Shown: piece by piece, positions 17,038 to 27,205 of the stretch
How the letters are laid out: each line of letters opens with the position of its first letter
Position numbering within the stretch: the first letter of the stretch is position 1
Assembly (NCBI RefSeq): GCF_001824475.1
Contig: NZ_MHXN01000003.1
Location: 294,834-358,833, forward strand
Length of the DNA: 64,000 nucleotides
Direction of reading: 5' to 3'
From: Phenylobacterium sp. RIFCSPHIGHO2_01_FULL_69_31
GTDB lineage: Bacteria > Pseudomonadota > Alphaproteobacteria > Caulobacterales > Caulobacteraceae
Made by a program: the position numbers and the translations under genes
The notes under the pieces: generated by a model
Told to the model about the DNA's origin: nothing
Seen by the model: only the letters and a program-made list of their open reading frames with translations
Database searches by the model: none

Positions 17038-19808
17038 TGGATCCGACCGTAGTACGAGCCGCCGGTGAAGCCGATGGGCGAGGTGCCCGGATACTGGCCT
17101 GCGCCGGTGTTGGCGTTGAAGATGCCGTTGGCGTCCGGATAGTTGTTGAACAGGTTGTTGGCGCCCACCGCCACGGTCACGCGATGCGGCAGCTTGTAGG
17201 CGACCTCCAGGTCGACGATCCATTCGGCGCCGTAGGCCCGGTCGTTGGCGACGGCGTTCTGCTGGATGAAGTACTTCCCGAAGCGGGTGGCGCGACCGTT
17301 GAGGGTCAGGTCGTTCCAGGTCCAGGTCGCCGACAGCGCGATCTTGTCCTTCGGGAAGGCGCGGGTCAGGTAGCCCTGGCTCAGCCGGTCGAAGAGCACG
17401 AACGCCGGGCCCAGCGCGCTGAGCTCCGGCGGGTTCGGGATGATCCCGGTGATATCCGTGTCGTTCCAGTTGTAGCCGGCGGTGGCCCGCAGGCTGCCCC
17501 ACTCGCCCAGATCGGCGCGGTAGGTGGCCACGACGTCGATGCCATCCGTCCGCGTGTCGATGGCGTTGGTGTAGTACTGGGCGCTCAGCGAGCCCGGCAG
17601 GCCGTTGGCGATCAGGATGTTCGAGACCGCGGCCCCGGTCAGGGTGCTGGTGATGGCGATCCGCTTGTCCACCTCGATGCGATAGGCGTCCACGGTGATC
17701 GCCAGGTTCGACATCGGCTCCAGCGTCAGGCCGACGCTGTAATTGGTGGACTCCTCAGGCTTGAGCGGCTCGGCGCCCAGGGCGATCGCCTCGGGCGAAC
17801 CCACCGGCAGGGTCTTGATCTGCAGCAGGTCCAGGACGCCGTTCACCAGGCGGAACTGGCTGGAGCTGGCGGCGTAGTTCTGCTGCGCCAGGCCGGGGGC
17901 GCGGAAGCCCGTGGAGACCGCCCCGCGAACGGCCAGCCAGTCGGTCAGCTCGAAGCGGGCGTTCAGTTTGCCGACGAGCGTGTCGCCGGCGCTGTCGGAG
18001 TAGTCCTCGTAGCGCGCCGCCGCGCCCAGGAAGAGGCGGTCGCTCGCCTCCCAGCCCAGCTCGACATAGCCGGCGAAGTTGTTGCGATGCGACTTGCTGG
18101 CGTCCGACGGCTGGAAGCCCGGGGTGGCCTGGGCGCCGGTCTGCGGACGCTGGCCCGCGAACGGCTGGCCCGCCGGGATCACGTAGGTCCCGGCCGCGTA
18201 GCTCAGCGGCTCGCCCGCGCCCACCGAATAGGTCTCGCGGCGGTGCTGGGCGCCGAAGGAAACCTGCAGCTGGCCAGCGCCCTCCAGGTCGAACGGGCGG
18301 GTCACGTCCAGCGAGTTCACCCACTCGGTCGACTTGAGCTGGCCCACGTAGAAGACCGTCGGGCTCGTCGGCCCCAGGCTGGCGTTCAGGGTGTTCGAGG
18401 TGTTCTCGCGCGCACGGTTGTAGCCGTAGGTGCTGGAGATATCCCACGACCAGCCGCTCAGCTCGCCCCGGGCGCCGAGGGCGACTTCGAAGTCGCGTTC
18501 GCGGATCACCAGGTTCGGGCGGAAACCCTCGGGGTAGATCTGGGGAAGGGTGTTAACGTTGTTCGGCGAGCGGAAGGTGAAGGGCAGGTCCGACAGGCGG
18601 CGGCTGAACGTGCCGAACGAATAGAGCTGGACGCCGCCCTCCAGGTCGTAGCGGCCGTTGTAGCCGAAGCTGATGCTCTCCTGCGGCAGGACGCCGGAGT
18701 TCTTGGTGACCAGCCGGTCGGCGGTCAGCTCCCGCGGGTCGGGTTGGCCGTTGATGCGCGGATAGAGCTGCACGGTCGAGGCCACGGGAATGGCGCGGTT
18801 CGAGAGCTCCTGGCTCTTGCTGGCCAGCGACAGGTTCAGGAACCCCTGCTCGCCAATGCGGGAGCCGTAGTTGGCCTGGAACTGCCACAGCTCCCCGTCG
18901 CTGCGGTCGAAGTTCTGGCCGAAGCTGCCGCTGACGAAGCCGCCTTCGGTCTCGCGCAGGATGATGTTGATGACGCCGGCGATGGCGTCCGATCCGTACT
19001 GGGCCGCGGCGCCGTCGCGCAGCACCTCGATCCGGCCGATGGCGGGCACCGGGATGTGGTCCAGGTCCGCCGGCACCGAGCCGTTGTAGAGCGAGGAGAC
19101 CGAGTTGATCAGCGAGGTCTTGTGGCGGCGCTTGCCGTTCACCAGCACCAGCGTCTGGTCGGGGTTGAGGCCGCGCAGGCCGCCGGTGGAGATCACCGTG
19201 GACGTGCCGCCGCCGGCGCGGGCCGGCAGGTTGAAGGACGGAACCAGCGTCTGCAGGGCCTGGAAGGCGCCGGCGCGGCCGGTCTTCTCGAGATCCGCCG
19301 CGCTCAGGACGTCGATGGGCGTGGGGCTGTCGGTCACGGTGCGCGGCGCCCCGCGGGCGCCGGTCACGACCAGCTCGTCCAGCGCCGTCGGCGCGGCGGG
19401 AGCCCCTGCGCCCTCGTCCTGCACGGCCATGGCCGTCGCGGCCGCGTAGATGGGGCCGGCCGAGGCCGTCCGGATCAGCGCGGCGGGCGGCGCCGATGCG
19501 GAAAGCGCGATCAGATCTTTTTGGGCCATGGCCACCCGGAGCGGCGAGCCGGCGATGATCTGGCCCAGCGCCGAACGGGTCGCCATCCGCCCGCGCACCG
19601 CCGGCGAGGTCAGGCCGGAGACCCGGTCGTAGGGGTACAGCAGCCGGACCCCCGACTGCGCCGAGAGCGCGTTCAGCGCCCCCTGCATCGGCTGGGCGGC
19701 GATATCGAAGTTCGCCACCGTGTCCTGCGCAGCGGCCGGCGCCGCGGCCAGGGCGACGAAGGCGGCGACGGGCGAGGCCCACAGAAGAAGATCGGATTTC
19801 AGCGGCAT
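17025..19808 (-). CDS. TonB-dependent receptor with N-terminal STN (signalling) domain
   Basis: VANFDIAAQPMQGALNALSAQSGVRLLYPYDRVSGLTSPAVRG = STN domain; plug RIEVLRDGAAAQYGSDAIAGVINIIL; adjacent to FecR/FecI genes. Confidence 0.93.
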   Translation of the reverse strand: MPLKSDLLLWASPVAAFVALAAAPAAAQDTVANFDIAAQPMQGALNALSAQSGVRLLYPYDRVSGLTSPAVRGRMATRSALGQIIAGSPLRVAMAQKDLIALSASAPPAALIRTASAGPIYAAATAMAVQDEGAGAPAAPTALDELVVTGARGAPRTVTDSPTPIDVLSAADLEKTGRAGAFQALQTLVPSFNLPARAGGGTSTVISTGGLRGLNPDQTLVLVNGKRRHKTSLINSVSSLYNGSVPADLDHIPVPAIGRIEVLRDGAAAQYGSDAIAGVINIILRETEGGFVSGSFGQNFDRSDGELWQFQANYGSRIGEQGFLNLSLASKSQELSNRAIPVASTVQLYPRINGQPDPRELTADRLVTKNSGVLPQESISFGYNGRYDLEGGVQLYSFGTFSRRLSDLPFTFRSPNNVNTLPQIYPEGFRPNLVIRERDFEVALGARGELSGWSWDISSTYGYNRARENTSNTLNASLGPTSPTVFYVGQLKSTEWVNSLDVTRPFDLEGAGQLQVSFGAQHRRETYSVGAGEPLSYAAGTYVIPAGQPFAGQRPQTGAQATPGFQPSDASKSHRNNFAGYVELGWEASDRLFLGAAARYEDYSDSAGDTLVGKLNARFELTDWLAVRGAVSTGFRAPGLAQQNYAASSSQFRLVNGVLDLLQIKTLPVGSPEAIALGAEPLKPEESTNYSVGLTLEPMSNLAITVDAYRIEVDKRIAITSTLTGAAVSNILIANGLPGSLSAQYYTNAIDTRTDGIDVVATYRADLGEWGSLRATAGYNWNDTDITGIIPNPPELSALGPAFVLFDRLSQGYLTRAFPKDKIALSATWTWNDLTLNGRATRFGKYFIQQNAVANDRAYGAEWIVDLEVAYKLPHRVTVAVGANNLFNNYPDANGIFNANTGAGQYPGTSPIGFTGGSYYGRIQWEF

Positions 19809-19891
19809 ATGCGAGGCCCCCCGGATGCATCCAGCTACCCATCCGAACGGACGGGGTTCGCGCCACCGCCATCAGGCGGCCGAAAAAATCG

Positions 19892-20899
19892 TCAGTTCGA
19901 CTTTTCCACCAGCAGGACGCCCCCGTCCGCGGTGTCGATCACCTCGATCGGGAAGCTGCTGGTCAGGGCGGCCAGGAACTTGTCGGCCTCGTCCACCTCG
20001 AAGCGGCCGCCGATGCGCAGGGATTCCAGGCGCGCGTCGCCGATGACGATGGGCTGGCGGCGGTAGCGGTTGAACTCGCCCACGACCTGCGCGAGGGACT
20101 CGCCGTCGAACTCGAGCACACCCTCCTGCCAAGCGGTGCGCTGTCGCAGGTGCTGGCCATCCAGCGCGGTTGGCGCAACGGCGCCCGAACGCACGATGGC
20201 GCCCCCGCCGGCGGCGATCCGGGCCGCCGCCGGAACATCGACCTCGCCTTCCCGCGCCGCCACGCCAACAACGCCCTCGGTGACCGTCAGCTCGACCACG
20301 TCGGGCCGGAGACGCACGTTGAACGCGGTGCCCAGCGCCCGAAACTGCGCCGAGCCCGCATCGACCAGGAACGGCCGCCTGGCGTCACGGGCCACATCGA
20401 ACAGCGCCTCGCCGCGCACCAGCCGCACACGCCGTTCCGCGTCCGTGTATGCGACCTCGACCGTGGAGGCCGTGTTCAGCGTCACGCTGGAGCCGTCCCG
20501 AAGCGCCACCACCCGGCGCTCGCCCACGCCCGTGCGGTACAGGTCCACATTGTCGAGCAGCCGCCAGCCGACGGTGGCCGCCACCGCCGCGCCGGCCGCG
20601 GCCAGGCCACCGAACATCAGCCGCCGCCGGTGCGGCCCGCGGGCCGTACGCGCCGCCTCAGACGCAATCTCCAGGGCCGGAGGGGCAGCGCGCAGGCGGG
20701 CCGAGGCGTCCCACGCGGCCTCCATGCGCGCGAAGGCTACAGCGTGGCGGGGATCGGCCGCCACCCATGCATAGATCTCCTGGCGCTCCTGGGGACTGAC
20801 CCCACAGGCGAGCTTAGCGACGTAGGCGGCCGCCCGATCGTCTGTCGCCTGCCGGTCGCAGCTCTCGTGGGGCTGTTCGCCCAAGCTCGTGATCCTCAC
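19892..20899 (-). CDS. FecR-family anti-sigma factor
   Basis: LACGVSPQERQEIYAWVAADPRHAVAFARMEAAWDA (DUF4880-like) and FecR domain VGERRVVALRDGSSVTLNTAS; start uncertain. Confidence 0.9.
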   Translation of the reverse strand: MRITSLGEQPHESCDRQATDDRAAAYVAKLACGVSPQERQEIYAWVAADPRHAVAFARMEAAWDASARLRAAPPALEIASEAARTARGPHRRRLMFGGLAAAGAAVAATVGWRLLDNVDLYRTGVGERRVVALRDGSSVTLNTASTVEVAYTDAERRVRLVRGEALFDVARDARRPFLVDAGSAQFRALGTAFNVRLRPDVVELTVTEGVVGVAAREGEVDVPAAARIAAGGGAIVRSGAVAPTALDGQHLRQRTAWQEGVLEFDGESLAQVVGEFNRYRRQPIVIGDARLESLRIGGRFEVDEADKFLAALTSSFPIEVIDTADGGVLLVEKSN

Positions 20900-21404
20900 G
20901 TTCCGCCAACGCCTCGGCCACCAGCTTCAGCGCCTTGGCAAGATGCTTCTCGACCGTTGAAACGGACAAGCTCATCTGTCCCGCTATGGTGGCAAGCGAA
21001 AGATCGTGCACCCTGCGGAGCAGGAAGACCTTGCGCGCCTGGGCCGGCAGGCGTTCGACCACTGCCTGCAGCCAGCGCAGCTCGTCCCTCGCCTGCAACT
21101 GCCGCTCCACGGCCGCCTCGTCGGACCGCAGCACGTCCAGGTCGGCGACGAAGTCCAGCGACACGATCGTCTCGCGCCGCAGGGTGTCGATCAGCAGGTT
21201 CCGCGCCACGGTGAACAGATAGGCCCGCCCGGCGGTGACGCGGCCGAACTCCGGCGCCTGGTAGGCGCGGGCCAGGCTTTCGGCCACCAGGTTGTCGACA
21301 TCGAAACCCGGCGGGCAGATGCGCTTCAGGCGCGCGCGGACCGCCGCCTCGTGCGGCAGCACCACGGCTTTGAACCACTCCAGGCGAACGAGAAGCTCGC
21401 TCAT
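20814..21404 (-). CDS. ECF-type RNA polymerase sigma factor (FecI-like)
   Basis: Sigma-70 region 2/4 signatures (GRAYLFTVARNLLIDTLRRE; RLPAQARKVFLLRRVHDLSLATIAGQMSLSVSTVEKHLAKAL); start moved to MSELLVRL. Confidence 0.9.
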   Translation of the reverse strand: MSELLVRLEWFKAVVLPHEAAVRARLKRICPPGFDVDNLVAESLARAYQAPEFGRVTAGRAYLFTVARNLLIDTLRRETIVSLDFVADLDVLRSDEAAVERQLQARDELRWLQAVVERLPAQARKVFLLRRVHDLSLATIAGQMSLSVSTVEKHLAKALKLVAEALAEREDHELGRTAPRELRPAGDRRSGGRLRR

Positions 21405-21531
21405 AACCGCCCCCCCGTCAGCGCCTTCACGACACCGATGTGACAGTCGGCGCATGCTTGCGAGGCGCCGTCTAGGGTTCCCTTGCGTATCCCTCGTGCA
21501 CGGCGAAAGCGCGGGCGCCGCGCATGCCGGA

Positions 21532-22884
21532 ATGGCGGAAAGTGAGGCGCCCGCCCGTTCAAGGTCGTCGAGAGCATCTGGTCGAAGTGGGGTGGCGGTG
21601 TCGGAATCCTTGGCAGGCGGTCGTCGCCTGAAGTCCATCATCGGCGGTTCAACCGGCAACCTGGTGGAGTGGTACGACTGGTACGTCTACTCAGCCTTCA
21701 CCCTCTATTTCGCGCCGGCCTTCTTCCCCTCCGACGACCCGACGGCCCAGCTCCTGAGCGCGGCGGCGGTGTTCGCGGTGGGCTTCATCGTTCGCCCGCT
21801 GGGCGCCTGGGTCATGGGGGTCTACGCCGATCGCAAGGGTCGCAAGGCCGGGCTCACCCTGTCGGTCACCCTGATGTGCCTCGGCTCCCTCACCATCGCC
21901 ATCGCTCCGACCTATGAGCAGGCGGGCGCGGCGGCGCCCCTGATCCTTCTCTTCGCCCGCCTGCTGCAGGGCCTCTCGGTGGGCGGGGAGTACGGCGCCT
22001 CCGCCACCTACCTGTCCGAGATGGCCGGCCGCGACCGGCGCGGATTCTTCTCCAGCTTCCAGTACGTGACCCTGATCTCCGGCCAGTTGCTGGCGCTGTG
22101 CGTCCTGCTGGTCCTCCAGTCCGTTCTGCCCGCGGCGGACCTGGAGGCGTGGGGATGGCGGATCCCGTTCGGGATCGGCGGGGCGCTGGCCATCGCCGTC
22201 TTCTACATCCGCCGGGGCCTGGTGGAGACCGAGAGCTTCCAGAACGTGAAGGCGACCGCCAGCCTGGGCTCCAGCGGCTGGATCCTGTTCCGGCATTATC
22301 CCCGGCAGGCGTTCCTGGTCATCGCGCTCACCGCCGGCGGCACCTTGGCCTTCTACGCCTACTCCACCTACATGCAGAAATTCCTGGTCAATACGTCCGG
22401 CTTCAGCCGCGAGGCCGCCACCGAGATCACGGCCGCGGCGCTGTTCGTCTTCATGCTGATCCAGCCGCTGGCCGGCTGGCTCTCCGACCGGATCGGCCGA
22501 AAGCCGCTGCTGATCGCGTTCGGGACGCTGGGCGCCCTCGGCACCTATCCGATCTTCCGCCTGCTGGAGCAGGCCGACAACTCGTTCACGGCCTTCCTGC
22601 TGGTGCTGGCCGCCCTGCTGATCGTCACCGGCTATACGGCCATCAACGCCGTGGTGAAGGCCGAGCTGTTCCCCGCCCACATCCGCGCCCTCGGCGTCGC
22701 CCTGCCCTATGCCCTGGCCAATGCCGTCTTCGGCGGCACCGCCGAGTATGTCGCCCTGTGGTTCAAGAGTGTGGGGCTCGAACGCGGCTTCTACTGGTAC
22801 GTCACCGGCATGATCGCCCTGTCGCTCTTCGCCTACCTGCGGATGCCGGAAACCCGGCGCACCAGCGAGATCGCCGAGGACTGA
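21532..22884 (+). CDS. MFS transporter, metabolite:H+ symporter (MHS/KgtP-like)
   Basis: GGSTGNLVEWYDWYVYSAF; YADRKGRKAGL; GGEYGASATYLSEMA; start could be 21592 or 21598. Confidence 0.9.
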   Translation: MAESEAPARSRSSRASGRSGVAVSESLAGGRRLKSIIGGSTGNLVEWYDWYVYSAFTLYFAPAFFPSDDPTAQLLSAAAVFAVGFIVRPLGAWVMGVYADRKGRKAGLTLSVTLMCLGSLTIAIAPTYEQAGAAAPLILLFARLLQGLSVGGEYGASATYLSEMAGRDRRGFFSSFQYVTLISGQLLALCVLLVLQSVLPAADLEAWGWRIPFGIGGALAIAVFYIRRGLVETESFQNVKATASLGSSGWILFRHYPRQAFLVIALTAGGTLAFYAYSTYMQKFLVNTSGFSREAATEITAAALFVFMLIQPLAGWLSDRIGRKPLLIAFGTLGALGTYPIFRLLEQADNSFTAFLLVLAALLIVTGYTAINAVVKAELFPAHIRALGVALPYALANAVFGGTAEYVALWFKSVGLERGFYWYVTGMIALSLFAYLRMPETRRTSEIAED

Positions 22885-22990
22885 CCGGAGCGGTGTTCCG
22901 AATCTGTCGCATGCCGCCGCTAGTTCTCGGCGGGATCGACGTGCGCCGAGCGGCCGCGGCGGACGGCGGCCATGCCCTGGACCCCCACAG

Positions 22991-23938
22991 GTGCCGATGG
23001 CATCACAAGCGTTGGAGCCAGCGAGGGACATGATGCCGGAACGAGCCGCCCCGACCAAGCCGACCGTGCGGGCGCGCGCCTCCGACCTTGCGCCGGTGGA
23101 CAACGCCCTGGCCCGCATAAGGGCCGTGCTGGAAACCCTTGCCCCCGGCGCGAGGCGCATTGCCGACTACGTGCTCGAGCGCCCCCACGACGTCCTCAAG
23201 ATGTCGGTCACCGAGCTGTCGGAGGAGACCCAGGCGTCCGAAGGCAGCGTGATCAACTTCTGCCAGCGCCTCGGGCTGTCGGGATTCCAGCAGCTCAAGC
23301 TCAGCCTGGCGCAGGAGATCGTCCGGCCGGTCCAGTTCATCCACGAGGACCTGGAGATCGGGGACGATGCGGCCGTCGTGTGCCGCAAGATCTTCCACTC
23401 CGGTATCCAGGCGCTGCAGGACACGCTTTCGGTCCTGGACCACACCGCCCTCGCGAAGGCGGTCGAGACCCTGCGCACCGCGCGCCGGATCGAGGTCTAC
23501 GGCATCGGGTCCTCGGCCCCGATCGCGGACGACGCGCACTACCGCATGCTGCGAATCGGGCTGGACGCCAAGGCGGTCACCGACAGCCACATCCAGGCGA
23601 TCAGCGCCTCGCGCACCGATCCCGGGGTGGCCGTGCTGACGATCTCGCACTCCGGCGCCACCCACGAGACGGTCATGTCGACCAAGCTCGCCAAGGCCGC
23701 GGGCGCGCGGACCGTGGTGATCACCAACTATGCGCGCTCGCCGATCCAGGCCCACGCGGACGTCGTACTCTTCACCATGGCTCGCGAAACCCGCTTCCGC
23801 ACCGAAGCGATGATGAGCCGGATCGCCCAGCTCTGCGTTCTGGACGCCTTGATCGCCGCCCTGGCGCTCGCCGATCACGACCGGGCGACGGAGACCCTGC
23901 GCAGCACCTTCGACACCCTCTCCAGCAAGCGCTTCTGA
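22991..23938 (+). CDS. RpiR/MurR family regulator with SIS domain
   Basis: RIADYVLERPHDVLKMSVTELSEETQASEGSVINFCQRLGLSGFQQLKLSLAQ HTH plus SIS domain (EVYGIGSSAPIA, ISHSGATHETV). Confidence 0.9.
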   Translation: MPMASQALEPARDMMPERAAPTKPTVRARASDLAPVDNALARIRAVLETLAPGARRIADYVLERPHDVLKMSVTELSEETQASEGSVINFCQRLGLSGFQQLKLSLAQEIVRPVQFIHEDLEIGDDAAVVCRKIFHSGIQALQDTLSVLDHTALAKAVETLRTARRIEVYGIGSSAPIADDAHYRMLRIGLDAKAVTDSHIQAISASRTDPGVAVLTISHSGATHETVMSTKLAKAAGARTVVITNYARSPIQAHADVVLFTMARETRFRTEAMMSRIAQLCVLDALIAALALADHDRATETLRSTFDTLSSKRF

Positions 23939-23945
23939 CGCCCCC

Positions 23946-24830
23946 TCACCGGGCCAGGTCTTCCAGGGTCAGGCCCCCGGGCCCGTCGACCAGGATGCAG
24001 CGAAGGCCAAGCGGGGCCGCGCCCGCCACGTCGGTCTCAGGATTGTCGCCGATCATGACGGCGTCCTCCGGCTGGACGCCGAGCGCCTCGCAGGCGCGCA
24101 GGAACAGGGTCGGGTGAGGCTTGCCCACGACTTCGAAAGGTTCGGCCCCGGGGCCAACGCCCGCGAGGATGGCGGCCAGGAGCGAGCCCGTCTCGGGCAT
24201 CACGCGGCCCTCCGCGGAAGGATGGCGGCGGTCCGGGTTGCCCACCAGCAGGCCCGCCCCCCGCCGCACGGCGTTCACCGCCTGGGTCAGCTTGGCGTAG
24301 GAGAAGCGCGTGTCGCGGAGCAGGACCACCAACTCCGGCTCGTCGGTGACGAGATCCAGGCCCATCCGGCGGGCCGCCTCCTCCATCCGCGGCGCGGCTA
24401 GCAGCAATGTCCGTTCCGGCGCGAGCTGGCGGGCGCGGAGAAGGGTCTCGATCCCGGCGAGGATCACGCGCTCCGGCGGGGCGTGGATCCCGTTGGCCCG
24501 CAGCCGGTCGGAGAAGAAGCCCCGGCCGTGACTGGTGTTGTTGGAGACGATGGCGAAGCGCTCCGGCCGGGCCGCCATGAGCGCGACGGCGGCCGCCTGG
24601 GGCCGGTCGGCGATGGCGGCGCATCCGTCCCAGTCGAAGAGCAGCGCCTTGGCGTCGGCGATGACCTGGCGCGCCTCCACGGCGTCCTCGATGGCGGCCG
24701 CCCACGGCGTCGCCCGAATGTCGTGACGATTCAAGAGAATGGACTCCGCGCGCTGGGACCTGCCGGCGCTGATGGGTTCGACGCGCGCCCGCTGCGGCGT
24801 GGGCGGCGAGATTGAAACGAACCGCCGCAC
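23946..24830 (-). CDS. HAD-superfamily (IIA, NagD/p-nitrophenylphosphatase-like) hydrolase
   Basis: LLFDWDGCAAI, FAIVSNNTS, VGKPHPTLF, MIGDNPETDVAGA. Confidence 0.85.
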   Translation of the reverse strand: MRRFVSISPPTPQRARVEPISAGRSQRAESILLNRHDIRATPWAAAIEDAVEARQVIADAKALLFDWDGCAAIADRPQAAAVALMAARPERFAIVSNNTSHGRGFFSDRLRANGIHAPPERVILAGIETLLRARQLAPERTLLLAAPRMEEAARRMGLDLVTDEPELVVLLRDTRFSYAKLTQAVNAVRRGAGLLVGNPDRRHPSAEGRVMPETGSLLAAILAGVGPGAEPFEVVGKPHPTLFLRACEALGVQPEDAVMIGDNPETDVAGAAPLGLRCILVDGPGGLTLEDLAR

Positions 24831-24891
24831 GCGGTCCGGACCTGCGGAGGGGACGCAGATCCGAGGGGCGCGCGCGGCGGCGACAGCCGGC

Positions 24892-27111
24892 CTAGAAGCG
24901 GGCCGTGAAGGTGCCGTAGAAGGCGCGAGGCTTGCCTTCGAACGGGTAGCCGAAGAAGTACCTGGGATCGCGGTTCGTGTACTCGCCCCGGTTGAAGGCC
25001 GAGCCGTAGAGCTGGTTGCCGAACCCGTAGCGTTCCGCGTATTTCTCGTTGAAGACGTTCACGACGCGGAACTGCAGCTGGTACTGCATGTCGTCGCCCA
25101 GGAAGTAGTTCACGGTGGCGTTGGTGACCGTGTACTTGCCGAAGTTCTTCCGGATCTGCGGACGGCCGTTGATGGTGAGGCCGCCGCTGGCGAACTCGGA
25201 GCCCTGGAGGCGGGGCATGATCGCCACGTTCAGGCGCCGGTCGGGTGAGGTCCACTCCAGCATGCCGCTGATGAACCAGGCCGGCGTCTCGTTGATCTGC
25301 TCGCCCTTGGACACGCCGGTCTTGGCCGCCGCATCCTGCGCGGTGTAGCCGAGGTTCAGCCGCCAGCTTTCCCCGATGTTCAAGTTGATATCGGCTGTGA
25401 CGCCGACGATGCGGGTGATGGCGGGGTCGTTGTAGTAGGTATTGCGGGCCGGGAAGCCGTCGCTAGCCGGGACCGGGAAATCCGTGGTCGTTCTGATGCG
25501 ATTGGTGATCTCGGTCTTGAACCCGCCCACCTCCGCGGAGACCGCGAAGCCGTCGAAGCGGCGCTCGTAGCCGATGGCGCCGTTGTAGGTCTCGGTCTCT
25601 TCCGTCTGCAGGTTCGGATTGCCGACGACCGTCGAGGTTTCGGTCCGCAGCTCAGTGATCCGGGGCAGGCTGTACGAGGTCCCACCGTTGGCTCGCGCGT
25701 AAAAGCCGTAGGGCAACGGCTGGCGCACACCGAACTTCCAGACCGTCCGCTTCTCGGATCCGGGGAGGAAATCGGTTCGGACGGCAAGGGAGATCGCCGT
25801 GTCTGGGCTGAAGGGCAGCCTGGGCCGCGCGTCGATGAACACGCCCGTCGTGGTCGCCGGATCGTTGTCGACAGGGTACTCAGCCGCGGAGTCGTCCTGG
25901 TAGCGGACCACCTGCCCGCCGACGACGAACTCCAGGAGCTCGTGGAGATTGACCGTGTTGCGCACCGTCAGGCCATATTCCTTGAAGCCGGCGCGGCGCT
26001 GGTTGGTCGAGCCGAAGCCCCGGTTCGCGCCGTTGGCGAACACCTTGCCCGACCAGGCCCCGAAGGGGACGCGGGCGTTGGTGGACGGGTTGATGCAGCC
26101 GGCCTGATCCTTGCAGATGTCGGGGTAGAGCTCGGTGTTCCAGAGCTTGGGGTTGCTGTAGTAGCCGTTCACCTCGGTCATCAGCATCGGCGACCAGCGC
26201 TTCTGGAACGAACCGTCGATGATCGGATAGCGGACCGTGTTGGGAGAGTGGACTTCCCGGTCGGGGAAGGCGTCCTGGAATTGGGATTCCGTGTACTCGG
26301 CGTTCAGCCGCAGCTCCGCGGAGTCGTCGATCTTCCAGAGGTACTTCACGCCGACTTCGTTGCGGTTGAGCGGGTACTCCTGCACGCCGCCGGCGGCGCG
26401 AATGTTGTCCACGAAGTCGTCGGGATTGAAGATCCGCGGCCCGTCGGTCGCCTGAACCGAGCCGTAGAACATGACGCTGTGACGGCCGTCGTCGTCGAGC
26501 GGGAACGAATAGTTGCCCCACAGCTCGCGGGACTCGAACGAGCCGTAGCTGACGCCCAGCTCGCCCTTGCGCGTGCCGTCCGGCTTCTTGGTGACCAGGC
26601 TGACGACGCCGATGCCGCCGTTGCTGCCGAAGAACAGGCTGTTGCCGCCGCGAAAGACCTCCACCCGCTCGATCATGTGCGGATCGATGGTGGTGGTGCC
26701 CCAGATGTCCTCCAGCGCCGGGCCGCGGTCGTATAGGGGCACCCCGTCGCGGACGACCAGGGTGTCGCGGTCGCCGCCGCCGTCCAGGCGGATCGTGTAT
26801 TCGCCTTCGTCGGGAGAATAGCCGACGTTCACGCCCTTGATCAGGAACTGGGCCAGTTCGGCGAAGTTCACCGCGCCGCTCTTGGCGACGTCCGCGGCGG
26901 TCACGATCTGGACGGAGTTGCCGTACTCCACCGCCTCGACCGCCTTCACCGAGCCCATATCGGCGCGCTTGCCCTTCACCAGCAGTTCGCTGACGCTCGT
27001 GCCCTCGGCGTCTCCAGCCGCCTCAGCGGCCCAGGCCAGCGCCGGCATCGCGCATCCGGCCAGAAGCGCAGCGGCGAAGGCCGCAGCTGTCGGCATGTGT
27101 CTCTTCTTCAT
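24892..27111 (-). CDS. TonB-dependent receptor
   Basis: Signal peptide; VSELLVKGKRADMGSVKAVEA; plug RVEVFRGGNSLFFGSNGGIGVVSLVTKKP; C-terminal FYGTFTARF. Confidence 0.92.
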   Translation of the reverse strand: MKKRHMPTAAAFAAALLAGCAMPALAWAAEAAGDAEGTSVSELLVKGKRADMGSVKAVEAVEYGNSVQIVTAADVAKSGAVNFAELAQFLIKGVNVGYSPDEGEYTIRLDGGGDRDTLVVRDGVPLYDRGPALEDIWGTTTIDPHMIERVEVFRGGNSLFFGSNGGIGVVSLVTKKPDGTRKGELGVSYGSFESRELWGNYSFPLDDDGRHSVMFYGSVQATDGPRIFNPDDFVDNIRAAGGVQEYPLNRNEVGVKYLWKIDDSAELRLNAEYTESQFQDAFPDREVHSPNTVRYPIIDGSFQKRWSPMLMTEVNGYYSNPKLWNTELYPDICKDQAGCINPSTNARVPFGAWSGKVFANGANRGFGSTNQRRAGFKEYGLTVRNTVNLHELLEFVVGGQVVRYQDDSAAEYPVDNDPATTTGVFIDARPRLPFSPDTAISLAVRTDFLPGSEKRTVWKFGVRQPLPYGFYARANGGTSYSLPRITELRTETSTVVGNPNLQTEETETYNGAIGYERRFDGFAVSAEVGGFKTEITNRIRTTTDFPVPASDGFPARNTYYNDPAITRIVGVTADINLNIGESWRLNLGYTAQDAAAKTGVSKGEQINETPAWFISGMLEWTSPDRRLNVAIMPRLQGSEFASGGLTINGRPQIRKNFGKYTVTNATVNYFLGDDMQYQLQFRVVNVFNEKYAERYGFGNQLYGSAFNRGEYTNRDPRYFFGYPFEGKPRAFYGTFTARF

Positions 27112-27205
27112 GACAACCCATCCCCCGGTCATGCGAGCCAGGCTCGCGTTCGGCGCAGGCGGCCCGTTCGGCCCCCCGTCGGGCTGGGATCAGTAGGGGC
27201 GTCTC

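Noticed and set aside
17037-20066. 1009-aa plus-strand ORF antisense to the STN-TBDR and fecR
   Set aside because: Composition (Arg/Gly/Val/Gln-rich, no domains) is typical of antisense frames in high-GC coding DNA; the opposite strand encodes clear families.
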